Shown here: positions 30,007 to 42,195 of the stretch, piece after piece
Numbering within the stretch: the first letter of the stretch is position 1
How the letters are laid out: the number at the start of each line of letters is the position of its first letter
Assembly (NCBI GenBank): GCA_945643635.1
Contig: CALZFC010000005.1
Location: 7,512,001-7,576,000, forward strand
Direction of reading: 5' to 3'
Origin: Allodiplogaster sudhausi
Taxonomy: Eukaryota > Nematoda > Chromadorea > Rhabditida > Diplogasteridae
DNA: 64,000 nucleotides
Program-made: the position numbers and the translations under genes
Notes under the pieces: generated by a model
Databases searched by the model: none
What the model saw: the letters and a program-made list of their open reading frames with translations, nothing else
Told to the model about the DNA's origin: nothing

Positions 30007-30942
30007 CATGGAAAGGAACATGGGAAATGATAGAGAAGGAGAGAAAAATATTGTCTCTCTTGCTCAATTATTGTAAGGACAGAAAACGATGATGGCACAA
30101 ATATTACCAAGATAAATCTGTGAGAGAATCGCAAGAAAGAAGCGTCAGGCATACTTCTCCGTGTCTTTCTTCAAGCGTTGCCTGGCATTCATTTATATGT
30201 CTTTCTCCATCTCTCTCATTCTCTTCATTCAAAGTTAGCAACCATCACACGTCCCACTGTGCTTCCAGGTCTGGCAAATCTAGTGGAAACCACATCAACA
30301 TGAATCATTCCTTATAGCAGAAGACAGAGTGAAATATGAGAGAGAGGACAGAGAGTGAGAACTAAAGAGAGACAGAGAGACTAACTTGACTTTCTTCTCA
30401 CTGAGCTTGAAGGTGTATTGCATGCAACTAGTAGAGTTCAGCTCGAATTCATCCGTCTTCACGAACAACTTCGGTGCCAAGAGAGAGATGGCGTACTCCA
30501 CGTGAGCAGAGGCCGACGACGGAATCTGAGCACCATTCAACACTCAAACATTCCGCTTTCTTCTATTCATTTAAAAGCTGTTTTATAGTTTTTTTCATGA
30601 CAAAAGAAATATCTTATCGGTGGAGAGCAGGAGAGAGGACAAAAGGAACATAAAAAAGATGAGATGTGGAAATAAACAGAGAAAGTAGGGGGTTAAAATA
30701 GGGATTGATCGCAAAATTGACCATAGTTCATCCTGGAGCAAGTCTGTGATCATTTGTAAATTAAAAGAAAATAATATCTCATTCCCTTTGTTATCACCCC
30801 ATAGCCGCAAATACAGAGTTGTGTGTGTGTGATTGCAAGGAAGAAGAACGCAGACCTCAGTTACTGGAGCACCTTCAGAGATCTGAGAGATCAAGAAAGG
30901 AGCTGCGAGGAGATGAAGCATTCTCAGAAGAAGAGTAGGCAT
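26839..30942 (-). CDS. Secreted protein of unknown family, 181 residues, four exons
   Basis: Exons are 30942-30856, 30525-30391, 27385-27213 and 26989-26839, with phases 0, 0 and 2 matching at every junction and a TAG at 26839-26841. The exon lengths give 29 + 45 + 57 2/3 + 49 1/3 residues. Residues 1-23 are a typical signal peptide (Leu-rich core, small residues before the likely cleavage near GAPVTE). The mature part has one NST glycosylation sequon in exon 2. Its seven cysteines include YECLLGEGGFC and the C-terminal ACDTACDWRGQYNS. An Arg/Lys-rich segment (RHRSRRVRKNGK) could be a proprotein-convertase site or a polybasic surface. I do not recognise the family. An extracellular or hormone-like role is inference from the signal and cysteines only. 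The third intron is 0.22 kb of CT/CTGT repeat; the second is 3.0 kb. Confidence 0.7.
27000..27205 (+). repeat. CT/CTGT compound microsatellite filling an intron of the secreted-protein gene
   Basis: It nearly fills the intron 26990-27212. The gene is on the minus strand, so the transcript carries GA/ACAG repeats. Confidence 0.9.
27716..27831 (+). repeat. (GA)n microsatellite
   Basis: GA run with AAAG and GGGA interruptions, in the 3.0-kb intron of the secreted-protein gene. Confidence 0.9.
28495..28645 (+). repeat. (GA)n microsatellite
   Basis: GA-rich run within the same 3.0-kb intron. A CT array (28930-29060) lies 0.3 kb further on, so the two could pair as a long imperfect hairpin in the transcript. 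Confidence 0.85.
28930..29060 (+). repeat. CT-rich repeat
   Basis: Pyrimidine-rich array in the 3.0-kb intron, complementary in type to the neighbouring GA arrays. Confidence 0.8.
29893..30004 (+). repeat. (GA)n microsatellite
   Basis: GA/GGGA run near the 5' side of the 3.0-kb intron of the secreted-protein gene. Confidence 0.9.
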
Positions 30943-32449
30943 CTCCTGGAAATAATGATACAAGATGATCTACAGAGCTCACACTTGATCTACGCAATGG
31001 AGATAGGGGGGAAAGTGCATATAGTAAGAGGCTCGGGAATGCCGAGGGGAGCTCCTCGAGCTGCCACTCTCTCTCCTCCTCTCTCTCTTGCCTCCCCAGC
31101 GCCTTTTCTTCCCGCATTCTCTCACCCCCTTCCCCTTTCCCCAACAACATTTGTAGACTCCGCCCTCTAGCAGGAGTGCTGACTGCTTCCCTCCAAACAA
31201 TAGTAACTCCTCTGCGGAAAGTGAGCGTACTGTAGGAACGGTAGCAACCTGTATTGTTCCTGCAGTGCCAGAGACTGTCAATTGTAGAGGGAGAGAGTGG
31301 GGGCAGAGAAAGAGAGAAAGAGACGAGACCGACTGAGCACACGGCAATGGATCACCACTTCAAGGCAGAGACTTCCATTATCTTTTGCTATTCCCTTCAT
31401 CCAAATACGGTAGACCACAGACTCTACCAATGACAACGAATGCCATCTGTTATGCAACTTCCATTTTTTCTCGAACAAAAAAAAAACCAAAAAAAAAAAA
31501 GTTCTTGTTATTATTTATTTTTGGACCATGTTTTTATCTTCCACCTTGTAGAATAAAATGTTTAAAAAAAACTTGTTCTAAAGGAAATTCTTCTGAGCCG
31601 AGCCGCTAACAGTTGAAAAGCACTATACATTTCACTCTCAAATCACAAATAAATCTCTCTTGGAAAACCGAGCTAACAAAAAAAATTCTTACTCTCGAAT
31701 TCTTACTCTTATTGTTAGTCACCACAGTTATGAACATCGCTTTACTTCCTTTCCTGTTCCGTTCATTTTGTGCCCGCTTTCTCTCGTTCCTTCACTCGTT
31801 ATCCACATCTCTTTTATTCTCTGCCTCCCTCATTGCCTCTCTCTCATATACCTTTTCAACCCTCAATATATGCCTCTCTCTCTTCGCTTCTCTCTCTCTC
31901 TAATCTACACCTCTCTCCACCTCTTCTTTTCCTTTTGCCGCTCTCTCTCACTCTCTCACTTCCTTTCACCAGCAGTGCTGTCTCTGCCCTGTCTCTCGTG
32001 TTCTTGTGTTGACCTCTGGTCCTTTCTTAACACGCTGCATCCACGGGAAAACATCGGGTGAACTTAAGCTCACCGTTCTCCTTATTACTTTAAGTAGAAT
32101 AAAAAAGTGTATCATAAAATAAACTATAAACAGCTGCAAAATGGCTAGTAGTAGATTTGTTTCTCGGTGCTAAAAATTAAATGGCATACGCAATGTGGTA
32201 GGAGCACGAGAGAAAAGAAGAGAGCAGGAGGGGTGAGAAAGAGAAGTGTGACGAGAGAGAGATAGAGAGAGAGAGGGGGAGGTAAAGAGAGATGGAGCGA
32301 GACAAGAGATCGTAAGTGATTCGCACAATGCACATTCTCTCTATCACTGCAGTCTCCACCCTGCACATTCTCTTTCTTTTACTCCCTATCAGCGTGTCCT
32401 GATCAGGGAGCCCAACCACTCGCCAGCGGCTCTTTCTCTCTTTCAAGCA

Positions 32450-32487
<38 letters not shown>

Positions 32488-33524
32488 TCTCAGTCATCCT
32501 TTTCATAATCGCTTCCCCCGAACAGTCTCTCGCTTGTGTTGTTGTCTCTTCCTTCATCATCAGATCTGCACTTCCCACAGGGTTCTAAGTTGTTCTGGTG
32601 CCTTCCCCTTTCACTTCACTTTCCTTTAGCACATTTCGTTCGTCAAGCTTGCAAAATGGTTACATTCACCCTTTTAAGACATAAGAATGCCACGAGCCCT
32701 TAAATCCGATGAGGGCGTGAGGTGTGAAAGTGATTTGAGTGATAACTCGGAAGCTTCACTCTTCCTTCTATTCTTTCTTTTGTGTCGATTTGTCTTGCTT
32801 CCTAATCTCTCTCTCTCTTTCTCTTTCTCTTTCTCTCTCTCTCTTTCTTTCTCTGTGTTTCCCTCTCCCTTTCCTTCTACCTTTCTCTCCATTCTCTCCA
32901 TGCTCCACTGCCTTCACGACCCTCGTTCCTCAACCCTCCTTAATGCCATCCACTTCAATGCTATGGCAGCCGTTCTTGCGGCGTTGGAACCACCGAAAAC
33001 ACTTTGTTTCCCTTTTCAAGGGTTTCCTCCTTTCTCTCTCTCCGTTTCCTTTTCGGCATTTCACTTTAATTTGAGTATGAATAGAAGGAATCGGAACGTG
33101 TTTTTTCTCTCTTTCTCTCTTTCTCAGTCTTTGTCTCTGTCTCACTCATTTCTCTCTACCTTTCTGTCTATCTCTCGGCCTCTCTCTCTTTCTCGCTCTC
33201 TCTATCTGTTCCAAGTTTCCAAAAACATTTCAATGTCCTCTGCTCCCTAGCATGGAGACAGTCGATGACATCGCATAAGAAGTCATCAATATGCCCACAG
33301 AATGTTCCATTCACTTCCTCCGTATCTCTTTCTCTCTCTTACTCTTTATTTCACTCGCTTTTTCTTCCATTTGCCTTTTGCCTCTCTAATTTAGTCTCTG
33401 CGTGCTAAACTAAGTGGCCTCCAGAGTCAGGTAACGTCGTTTCCTCCCACTAGCTTCTCCGTTTCTCGTCCACTTTCTCTTCGTCTATTTCCCTCTGCCT
33501 TTCTTTGTCTCGCGTCTTGCTTCC

Positions 33525-33573
<49 letters not shown>

Positions 33574-33713
33574 ACTCTCTTTCCCTTTTCTGTTTTATTT
33601 CCTTTCTCTTTTACATATGCTCGTCTGACCCTTCTCCGTTTTATCTCATTCTGTGGTTGAATTGTATTCTCTATCCCACCCCCTCTTCTCGTTGTCTCTC
33701 TCCACCCTTCCTC

Positions 33714-33773
<60 letters not shown>

Positions 33774-34242
33774 TTCTCTTTCTCTCTCTCTATGCCCTGA
33801 GGTACTTCATGGAATGAGTGAAGTCCACATGCTTCTCTTCTCCTTCCGATGGAATTCCTCAAAATGTTTGCGAATGCTTCCATGTTTATTGCGAATTTTA
33901 ATGAACTTCTGAAAGAAATAGTCCATCGTTAAAGAAATAGAGTAGTTGTTAATCTTCCGTCGTGAATACTTTCCGACTTTTTTCTTTTATCGTTACATGA
34001 GATTATATTGGATTGGCAGAGGGAGCGGGCGATGTGAACTGGAACTGATGATGAGATGGAGCCAGGGCATAGAGAACACAGAAGTCACAGAGGAAAGATG
34101 AGAGGGCGAGCAAAAAATAGAGCGCGAGGTAGAGAGAACAAGAGAAAGAAAGAAGTCTCGAGCGGTCTACATCATAACGAACTTTTTCTGATGCGAGCAT
34201 GTTTACCACCAGTTCATAGTACATACGAAATGCATCTCTCTC

Positions 34243-34285
<43 letters not shown>

Positions 34286-34485
34286 CTCTCGTTCTCTCTC
34301 TCTTTCTCTATTCGTCTCACACACACACTATCTCTATATCAATTTCATCTTTCTTCGATTTCAACAAACTGTTCTGTTACTATAATTTTGTTATATTACG
34401 ATTATTTGTGTGAATGTATGAGTGCTGTTGATTACTTTGCAGACCAGATGCCGTAACCGGTGGCGGAGGAAAGAGAAGAGCAAAG
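30943..34485. other. Divergent intergenic region upstream of the secreted-protein and PLC-gamma genes
   Basis: Contains both upstream regions and several arrays: GA at 32255-32285, and CT at 32448-32488, 32800-32860, 33530-33580, 33718-33795 and 34232-34310. An additional 5' exon of the PLC gene could lie here, because its first recognised exon begins at an acceptor near 34442. I could not support one; the short open frame from 32687 is not family-like. Poly-A runs occur near 31480-31500. Confidence 0.55.
33718..33795 (+). repeat. (CT)n microsatellite
   Basis: Long pure CT run, upstream of the PLC-gamma gene; another of similar length is at 33530-33580. Confidence 0.9.
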
Positions 34486-34813
34486 ATGCGTAAAGTGACA
34501 GTGTCCGGAGGGAGTGGAAAGCAGTCGAGAATGTCAGCCAGGCAGCAGCAGATGCATGAGATCGACCTGGAGAAGTACTACCAGGCCATGGAGAAGGGGC
34601 ACAAGGTACTCTTCTTTTCCTTCCCTGTAAGAGAAGAGTCATTCGACAAGCGATGAAAGGGGATCCTTGAAGGAAGTGAATGGCGAGAAGCGATATTCCT
34701 CTGTCATTTCGCTTATAAATGCGGCGAAATGGTAGCCCGTGACTGAAGTGAATTCTTCACCAGTCTCCAAATTTATTAACTTTTTTTTCTATTCTTTCTC
34801 TCCCGCTCTGTGA

Positions 34814-34844
<31 letters not shown>

Positions 34845-37544
34845 TCTCGCTCTCTTTCGTTATCTTTCTCTCTTGGTGTCCGAGGGCAGTATGTATGTGC
34901 AATTCCAACTTACCAAAAGGCATATAATATTTCTGTTTCCCTCGACACAATATCTAAGTGTCAAAAAATAGTAAAATGTACAACAATGTTGAAATTTGAG
35001 TATAGTTGGTTCTTCCACTGAAATAGAGAAGAGAAGGAAGTGTCTGTTTGTGAGGTGTGGCGCCTCCTCTTCGGGAAGAAGCTGGACATGACTCCGAAGC
35101 ATGTGAGTCTGAATGGAGAGACACGACAGATCTGCCTGAGGAGAGAGGAGACCAGTGGCTCTGCCGGAGTGGCCTCCGCCTCTTTCCGTCTCCCTCCCAT
35201 GACACTCGATCTGCGATACGTCAGAGAGGCTAGATCTTACTTCATTCCTGTAATACATATATTTTAATATTTAAACGTATTTATCCTACCATGAAATGAC
35301 ACGATGTCTTATATATATCGAGTTGTTTTTTTCTTGCTGAGGTGCAAGGAGGAGTAGAACTCTTTTCTGAGCTCACGTATGAGTGCATCCGTTTGTTCTT
35401 CCGGCTGAATCACAATAGTGGATCTCTAAATAGCGTCCATTCTGTTCTTTTTCCATGTGCTATTTCATTCCTGAACAAAAATGTTTGAGGTGCACACTTT
35501 GGATTACAAGCTGAAGACCGTGGCGATTGGCGATAAATGGACGAGAGATCGGGTATGCCATGCTTTATCGTAACTGATGGAAGCTATTTGGTGGCTTCAG
35601 GGCAAAGTTAAAAGATTAATGTTTCTAAAAATGAAGTAACTTGCGCAGGATTTGCGGAGCGTGGAGCCTTCTCATGTGCTGACCATCGCACACGGACACT
35701 CTTTCAACCTCAACTACTGCATTTTCATTTGTCAGTCAAAAACGCCATTGTATTTCCTTTATTTTCTAATGATTATACTGATTTTTTTTGCCTATTACTA
35801 TATGTTAGGAAAGTGAATGAATACTACAGACTTGAATTGTTTTTTTCAGTCGAGACCCCTGAGGCTGCCCGGATGTGGTGTCTTGGCCTACAGCAACTAG
35901 TGGCTGACACCCTCGCCGCCCCCCATACCGTCGTGGTAGACCGGTGGCTGAAGAAGCAGTTCAACACTCTTATCACTCCCACTAATAATAGGCTAGTTTG
36001 CATTCCTTCGTTTCCCTCTCACTTGCGGCATTTGCTTTTTCTTATTATTCTTTCTGATTTGTGTAGTGCTTCTCACACTCACTCTGTATTTCCTTCTCAC
36101 TCTCTATTTCCTTCACTCTCCCACTCTCCTTCTCTCTCTTCTCTCTCCCACTCTCCTTCTCTCTCTCTTCTTCTCTCTCCTTCTCCCTCCCACTCTCCTT
36201 CTCTCTCCTGTCTTCCTCGTCTTCTCTCTCCCAATCTCCTTCTCTTCTGTCTTTCTCTCTCTCGTTTTCTCTCCCACTTTTGTCTTTTTCTCATACTCTC
36301 CTTCTCTCTCTGTGGTTGATCTCTTTCCTGGTTGAGGATAACAATGAAGCACATGAAGCCGTACGCGCAGACGACCTTGCAGTGCAAAGTGTCCACTCGA
36401 TTCCTGCAAGACCAGATCAGGGAGCAGATGAACTTCGACGAGTTTTCAGCTGCCACGCGAATTCTCATCGAGAGCACCTCGGTTTTCACATTCACTCCTA
36501 CACTTTAATTTTTCTTCGATACTCGCTTTTTATGTTAAAAACAAGTTTTGATTTTTTCGTTCTTTTTAGTTAATATTGCCTGCATCTCTCCCTGTTGCGC
36601 AAGAAAGATGTTTTTTTTTCTGATTATGAAACTATTTAAATATGATTGCTCAAGACAAAAAGTTTTGTCCATGAAAATATTGATTGTAGATATTCTCGCT
36701 GTTTTTCTCAAAGCTGTCAGACGACGGACAGACGGTGACCTTCTCGAACTTCTTGCGCTTCCTGAAGGACATGCAGTCGGATGACATGGCAGACCACTCA
36801 GAAAGGGCTGCTGACTTCCTTCGCAGGCAAATGTCTCTTCCATTACGATTTGACTGTGGATCATGATTCTCTTTGAGGTTCCTCAACGAAGGAGAGTCGC
36901 GGTCTCATCGGAGTTCCAACTCTCGGCCGACGCTGACTATCTCACAGGTCATTTCTCTCTTTTTGTTTTACGTTTACTTTTTTATTTGTTCATTTTGATA
37001 ATATAATTTCCATTTCTCAATTTCTCTTCTAGTTCTCCGATTTCCTGTTCTCTCGTGAGAATTCTCTGTGGGATCCGATGAATGACAAAGTCCTGCACGA
37101 CATGAATCGACCCCTCTCTCACTACTGGATCGCCTCTTCACACAACACGTAAGTCCCTTTCATCTTTTTGATGCTGATAGTTGTGATGCTGTTGTTGGTG
37201 TATTTCTGATGTGATAAGTATGAATTGTCCTTGAGATATCTGACTGGCGACCAGCTGCGGAGTGAGAGTTCCCTTGATTCGTACTCCCGCGCACTGTTAA
37301 TGGGGTGCAGGTGTATAGAACGTTAGTTTTCTTTCTCATTTTGCTCATCATTCTAGTTTTTATTTGATTTATTTATTTAAGTTGACTGCTGGGACGGCGC
37401 CCGCAGGTCGGGCACCCAGGAGATCCTCGACATCGTCATCTACCACGGCTACACAATGACATCCAAGCTGCAGCTCCGTGACGTCCTCCAGACCATTCGT
37501 CACTACGCCTTCGTGAACAGCGAGTCGGTCTCTTCATCTCTTTC

Positions 37545-37634
<90 letters not shown>

Positions 37635-40600
37635 TTCTCAGATTCCCAGTGATTCTCTCGATAGAAGACAACTGCTCAGTGCCTGCTCAGCGGTTGCTGG
37701 CAGCTGATATCCGTGAGATTCTCGGCGAATACCTTCTCACGCAGCCGGTTCATTTTCTTTTCTGAGCTTGAATTGGTGGAGTGATCGTTCTTTGTGCTGA
37801 AGGTGAGTCGAGAAGAGACTGAACTTCCATCGCCTGCCGCTCTGAAGAGAAAGATTATCATCAAGCACAAGAAGCTTCCAATCGAGAGTGAAGAACTCGC
37901 CATTCCTGTCAATGATGACTGTTCGTCTTTTCTGTCTCAATACTCTGTCTAGTCCGGTATCAATTTCTATTTATTTTTAGTCCAAGATACTGATCTTCTC
38001 TCTAAAGAGTGTGTCAAACGCGGAATTCTCCATCTGAGGAACAACATCACGAATGTAAGTTTTTTTTTGCTATCTCTATTCCTTTCGTCACAGTTTATTT
38101 TCGGAGTGAGTGAGAAAATGTGAACTTTCTTGAGGAGTGGACACCGCATGTCTTTGTTCTCTTCCCGGATCGACTCTGCTACGTCACTGAAGAATGCAAT
38201 GAAGATGGAGCGAGCATCAAGGCAGAAGACTCTGTTAGCGTATGCGGGGATGATGAGTCACTGGTCAGAAATTTATTTCACTTTCTTTCTTTCTCTCCCT
38301 CTCTCTCTCTCTCTCGCCTTATTTCCCTATTTCTCTCTCTTTCCTCTGTCTCTCTCACTCTGTCCTTTCCTCTCTCTCTTCCACATTTTCTCTATCTGTT
38401 TATATCACTCTCTATTTCTTTGTTTCTTTCTCCATCTCTCTTTCTGTCTCTCCCTCTCTGTTTCACCCCCTCTTCACATTACTACTCTGAACATGCAAGG
38501 AGGAGTCGTTGTCGGGATTCGGAGTGCGTCCAGAAGAGATGCACGTGACTGAAGAGTGGTTCCATGGCAAGGCCGATCGGCAGGTGCTCAGACAGTTTTG
38601 ATGGTTCCTCCTCCAAGTAGAAGTGTCTGTTAACCCTGTCGCTTCCCGTCCTTCCAGAGTGCAATGGCTCGTCTGCTCGAGCAGAAAGACAATGGCAACG
38701 GCGTCTTCCTCGTGCGGGACTCGACGATCTTCATCGGAGATTACTCTCTCTCCTTCTTGCACGACGAACAAGTGTATCATTGTCGGATCAAAACCAAGAT
38801 GGTTGATGGTCAGTTCTGTATCGTCTTCAAGACTTTGCTTTTTGTTGCATTCAATTCATCTGGTAATTACATCGATGGAGATGCAGACAACCTTCTCTTG
38901 CTCGCTGATAACCGATGAATACATTTGAGGAGAGAAGAAGTACTACTTTTTGGAGAATGTTCTGAAGGACACTCTGTACGAGTTGATCTGCCATTACATG
39001 AAGAAGCCCCTCACCACCCCCAACTTCTCTACTTCTCTCGTCACTTCGTGCCCGCAACCGCAGCCTTATCTCACTCAACCGTACGTTAAATTGTTTTATA
39101 AATTTTTTAACGAAAAATCATTTAATATTTCTTGTATTTTTAGCTATATTCGATGTCATGTCGTTCCAGATGGTTCTCGGCGACCGCGACGAAGGAATCT
39201 GCAGAGGAATTGCTTCGGAAGGTCCCTGAAGATGGCGCATTCCTTGTCCGTTATTCCAGCTCAGACAAGAATGTCTTCGTCATTTCTATCCGGTTAGTTT
39301 CTCGGTTAATTGGGTAATTCTGATGACTCTTAACCGTTTCCAGAGTGGATGACGAATTCTGGCACTACCGTCTGAAGAAGAACGGCCGAATCTTCGTAGT
39401 GAATCAGACTGTCTTCGAGTCGCTCAACCAAATAGTCGATTTCTATTCCAATCGAGACTTTGTTCGCGGCATTTCGCTCAAATATCCGGTACGCCAAATG
39501 TTTACAATCTTCTTCCCGTACTTTTAATCGGTCAATCCTACCCTCTAAATTCTTAAGGTGAATGAAGTTGACGTGGAAAAGTTCGCATACGCGTATCCTT
39601 CACTGGACGCAGCGGCTGGCTGTTACATGGACATTAACACTGTCAATCAAGAGGTTTAAATGTTTCTCACTTCTTGCTCTTGAGTATCCATTCATGTTTC
39701 CTTCGCCCAGTACAAGAAAGTAACTAAGGTGCAAGCCCGCTCTCTTCTTCCCTTCACCGCCAGCGGAGAGGATGATTTGAGTTTCCCAGTCAATGTTGTT
39801 ATCACTGTCATCAGGAAAGAGAAGCAGCTCTGGAGGGGGAAGTACGATGGAAAGGTAAGACTTTTATTGCCGCCATTCTATGTACATACATTTCGCATCT
39901 GCTTACATGACTGAGCTGATTCAGGTTGGTTGGTTCCCGCCAACGTACGTGCAGGAGATTGTGAAGGGCGACGGAAAGGGTATTAACATCATTCATTTTC
40001 TTACTATTATTACATTATATCATGAAGTGACACATAATTTAAAGGAAAAAAGAAGAAAACTCTCATGCTGTGCAGAGAATTCGCCGTCGTACGTGACGAT
40101 CGAGTTGGCGGGGGTGGTGATCGAGAGACTCGGCCAGGGAGAAGTCGACCGTCCCTTCGCCTTCCGCATCTCGCATGCCAATGCCCACTGGAGTGGCCAG
40201 ACTGCCATTGTCGCTGCCTCCAGTCAGTTTTGGCTTCGTGCCAAATTATCTTTCCTTTCTAACCCTTCTGCCATTGAGGCGTGGAAGAGGCGGATGACTG
40301 GCAGAATCAGACGAATGATCTCCTCCGCTCAGTCAATGATAAGATTTCCACTCTGAGATCGAGGGAGAAGAATCTAAGGATTGCTTCAGAACTCTCCAAT
40401 CTCGTTGTCTACTGTCAGGTACGCATGCGAGTTCCTTCAATTCATTTTCTTCCAATTATTTATTGATGCGCATTTAAGGCCGTCCCGTTCAATCCAGCCA
40501 AAGTAGGCGAGGGCTCTTTCTATGAGATGTGTTCCTTCTCGGAGAGTAAACTCGAAAAGCTACTTGAGAAGGTTGTGCAGATTGGTTAGACTTGGTGTTT

Positions 40601-40780
40601 CTGACGGATTGTTTTGAGGGCCTTGTCATGTTCAACTGCCGCCAACTCTCCCGTGTCTACCCTCAAGGATCGCGAATTACATCTGCAAACTTTTCACCAG
40701 TTCCGATGTGGAATGCCGGTTGTCATATGGTTCGTGCCTATTTTGGCATCTCTCACCTCCATCTCTCTCTCTCACACACA

Positions 40781-40811
<31 letters not shown>

Positions 40812-40851
40812 ACACTCTCTCTCTTTCTATCTCTCTCTTACTCTCACTCCT

Positions 40852-40892
<41 letters not shown>

Positions 40893-40905
40893 ATATCTCA
40901 CTATT

Positions 40906-40938
<33 letters not shown>

Positions 40939-42195
40939 TCTCCAGGTAGCTCTGAACTACCAGACGGGTGACCGTGCGATGCAGCTGAACCAAGGGAAAT
41001 TCCTGGCGAACGGGCGCTGTGGCTACGTGCTGAAGCCGTCGTACATGCTGGACTCGTCCTTCGACCCGACTCAAGGCAATCGGGTACTCGCTGCCCTCGC
41101 CCCCTTCAGAAAAGTTCGCACCGAATAACACGCACATTCCGTATGTAAGAAACACAACTAACACCATTAAAGTGGACTGACTCTATAAATATAGAAATGT
41201 GAAGTAATTCCAATATTGTTTAAGGTAACATCGTCATGCCCCGTGGAACTGCAAGTGACCGTCTTGGCCGGCAGGCATCTTTCTCGGAAGGACAAGAACA
41301 AGGGAATCTGCTCTCCATTCGTTGCTGTCGAAGTCATCGGGTTGCCGTGCGACGACCGGACAGTCAAGACGTCCACAATCAGTCAGATATTTTGCAATTA
41401 AATATAGTTTATTCTCGATTTTAACTTATTTTGTAAATATGAGTTTTATCCAGCTTCGAACGGCTTGAATCCGTACTGGAACGAAGTGTTCACTTTCAAC
41501 GTCCAATGCCCGGAAGTCGCACTGCTCCGATTCTTGGCAGAGGACGGTGACTTCGTCGGCCCCAAGACGGACCCGTTCATCGGACAGGCCGTCTTCCCAC
41601 TCGATTGCATTCGGACTGGTTTCTGTTTATTGTGCATTTCTATTTAACTAACTTAAGATATCATAGCACATTTGTTAGTCTTGTATGAAATGAGTTGAGG
41701 CTACCGCTCGGTGCCCCTGAGAAATCAGTTCGCGGAAGAGTTGGAGATGTCTTCTCTGCTGGTGCACGTGCAAATCATGAGTGGGACATCCGAGCAGCAC
41801 GGCTGTCCTTTCCGGTCGGCTCACAGCGCTCTTCAGGTTCCAACTCACACTCTTCGTTTCTTCGAATTCTTCATTTTTGCGACGGTAAAATTTTGATGGG
41901 TTAAATAATTTCGCAGGCGAATCGCTCAGTGTACGCGGGAGGCCGCTCGCTGTCTCTGCCCTCCCCTCCCCTCAGACCAAGTTCGGCTGTTCGGGTCTAT
42001 TCCCTCGATGTCCCCCCTGGCATTCCTGCCCCTGCTCCCCTCTCCGGCCGACCTCGCAACCATTCGAATGTCGAGGAAAATGGAGGCGGCTCCACCGATT
42101 CCACAACGTATGTTTTCTATTCTCTGGAAAACAAAGTGTGCATACACACATTCCATGTTTTAAGCAGTAAGACAGATGAGTCAGATTCTTCTTGA
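34486..42195 (+). CDS. plcg: Phospholipase C gamma (phosphoinositide-specific)
   Basis: Hydrolyses PIP2 to IP3 and diacylglycerol downstream of tyrosine kinases. The domain order is complete. The N-terminal PH region is at 34486-35900 and the EF-hand-like helices at 35850-36830. The X box (37030-37900) has the catalytic motifs [23 protein letters not shown] and [11 protein letters not shown], both histidines included. The split PH is at 38120-38260. SH2-N (38500-39085) has EWFHGK and FLVRDS; SH2-C (39170-39490) has [15 protein letters not shown] and FLVRYS. A GCYMDI tyrosine sits at the place of the activating Tyr783. The SH3 (39715-39960) and PH second half (40070-40410) follow. The Y box (40480-41090) has [24 protein letters not shown] and [10 protein letters not shown]. 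The C2 (41226-41830) and a Pro/Ser-rich tail run to the TGA at 42193. Most exons are 60-200 bases. Worm PLC-3 is the expected orthologue. The ATG choice at 34486 is uncertain. Confidence 0.95.
36070..36320 (+). repeat. CT-rich array before a PLC-gamma exon
   Basis: About 250 bases of CT-rich DNA ending close to the acceptor near 36340, on the sense strand; it doubles as an over-long polypyrimidine tract. Confidence 0.85.
37541..37640 (+). repeat. (CT)n array ending at a 3' splice site of PLC-gamma
   Basis: Pure CT units running into the TTTCTCAG acceptor at about 37640, immediately before the exon that encodes [11 protein letters not shown]. Confidence 0.9.
38277..38462 (+). repeat. CT-rich array in PLC-gamma intron
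   Basis: Between the split-PH exon and the exon leading into the first SH2 domain. Confidence 0.85.
40761..40943 (+). repeat. (CT)n array ending at a 3' splice site of PLC-gamma
   Basis: CT units continue to the CTCCAG acceptor just before the VALNYQTGD exon of the Y box. Confidence 0.9.

Noticed and set aside
32687..33250. Possible signal-anchor protein upstream of PLC-gamma
   Set aside because: After about 20 residues the frame is CT-repeat translation; no acceptor or donor ties it to a gene.
35350..36319. Ser-Leu rich extension of the PLC-gamma PH exon
   Set aside because: Family alignment shows the exon ends near 35990; the rest is an intron of CT repeats.
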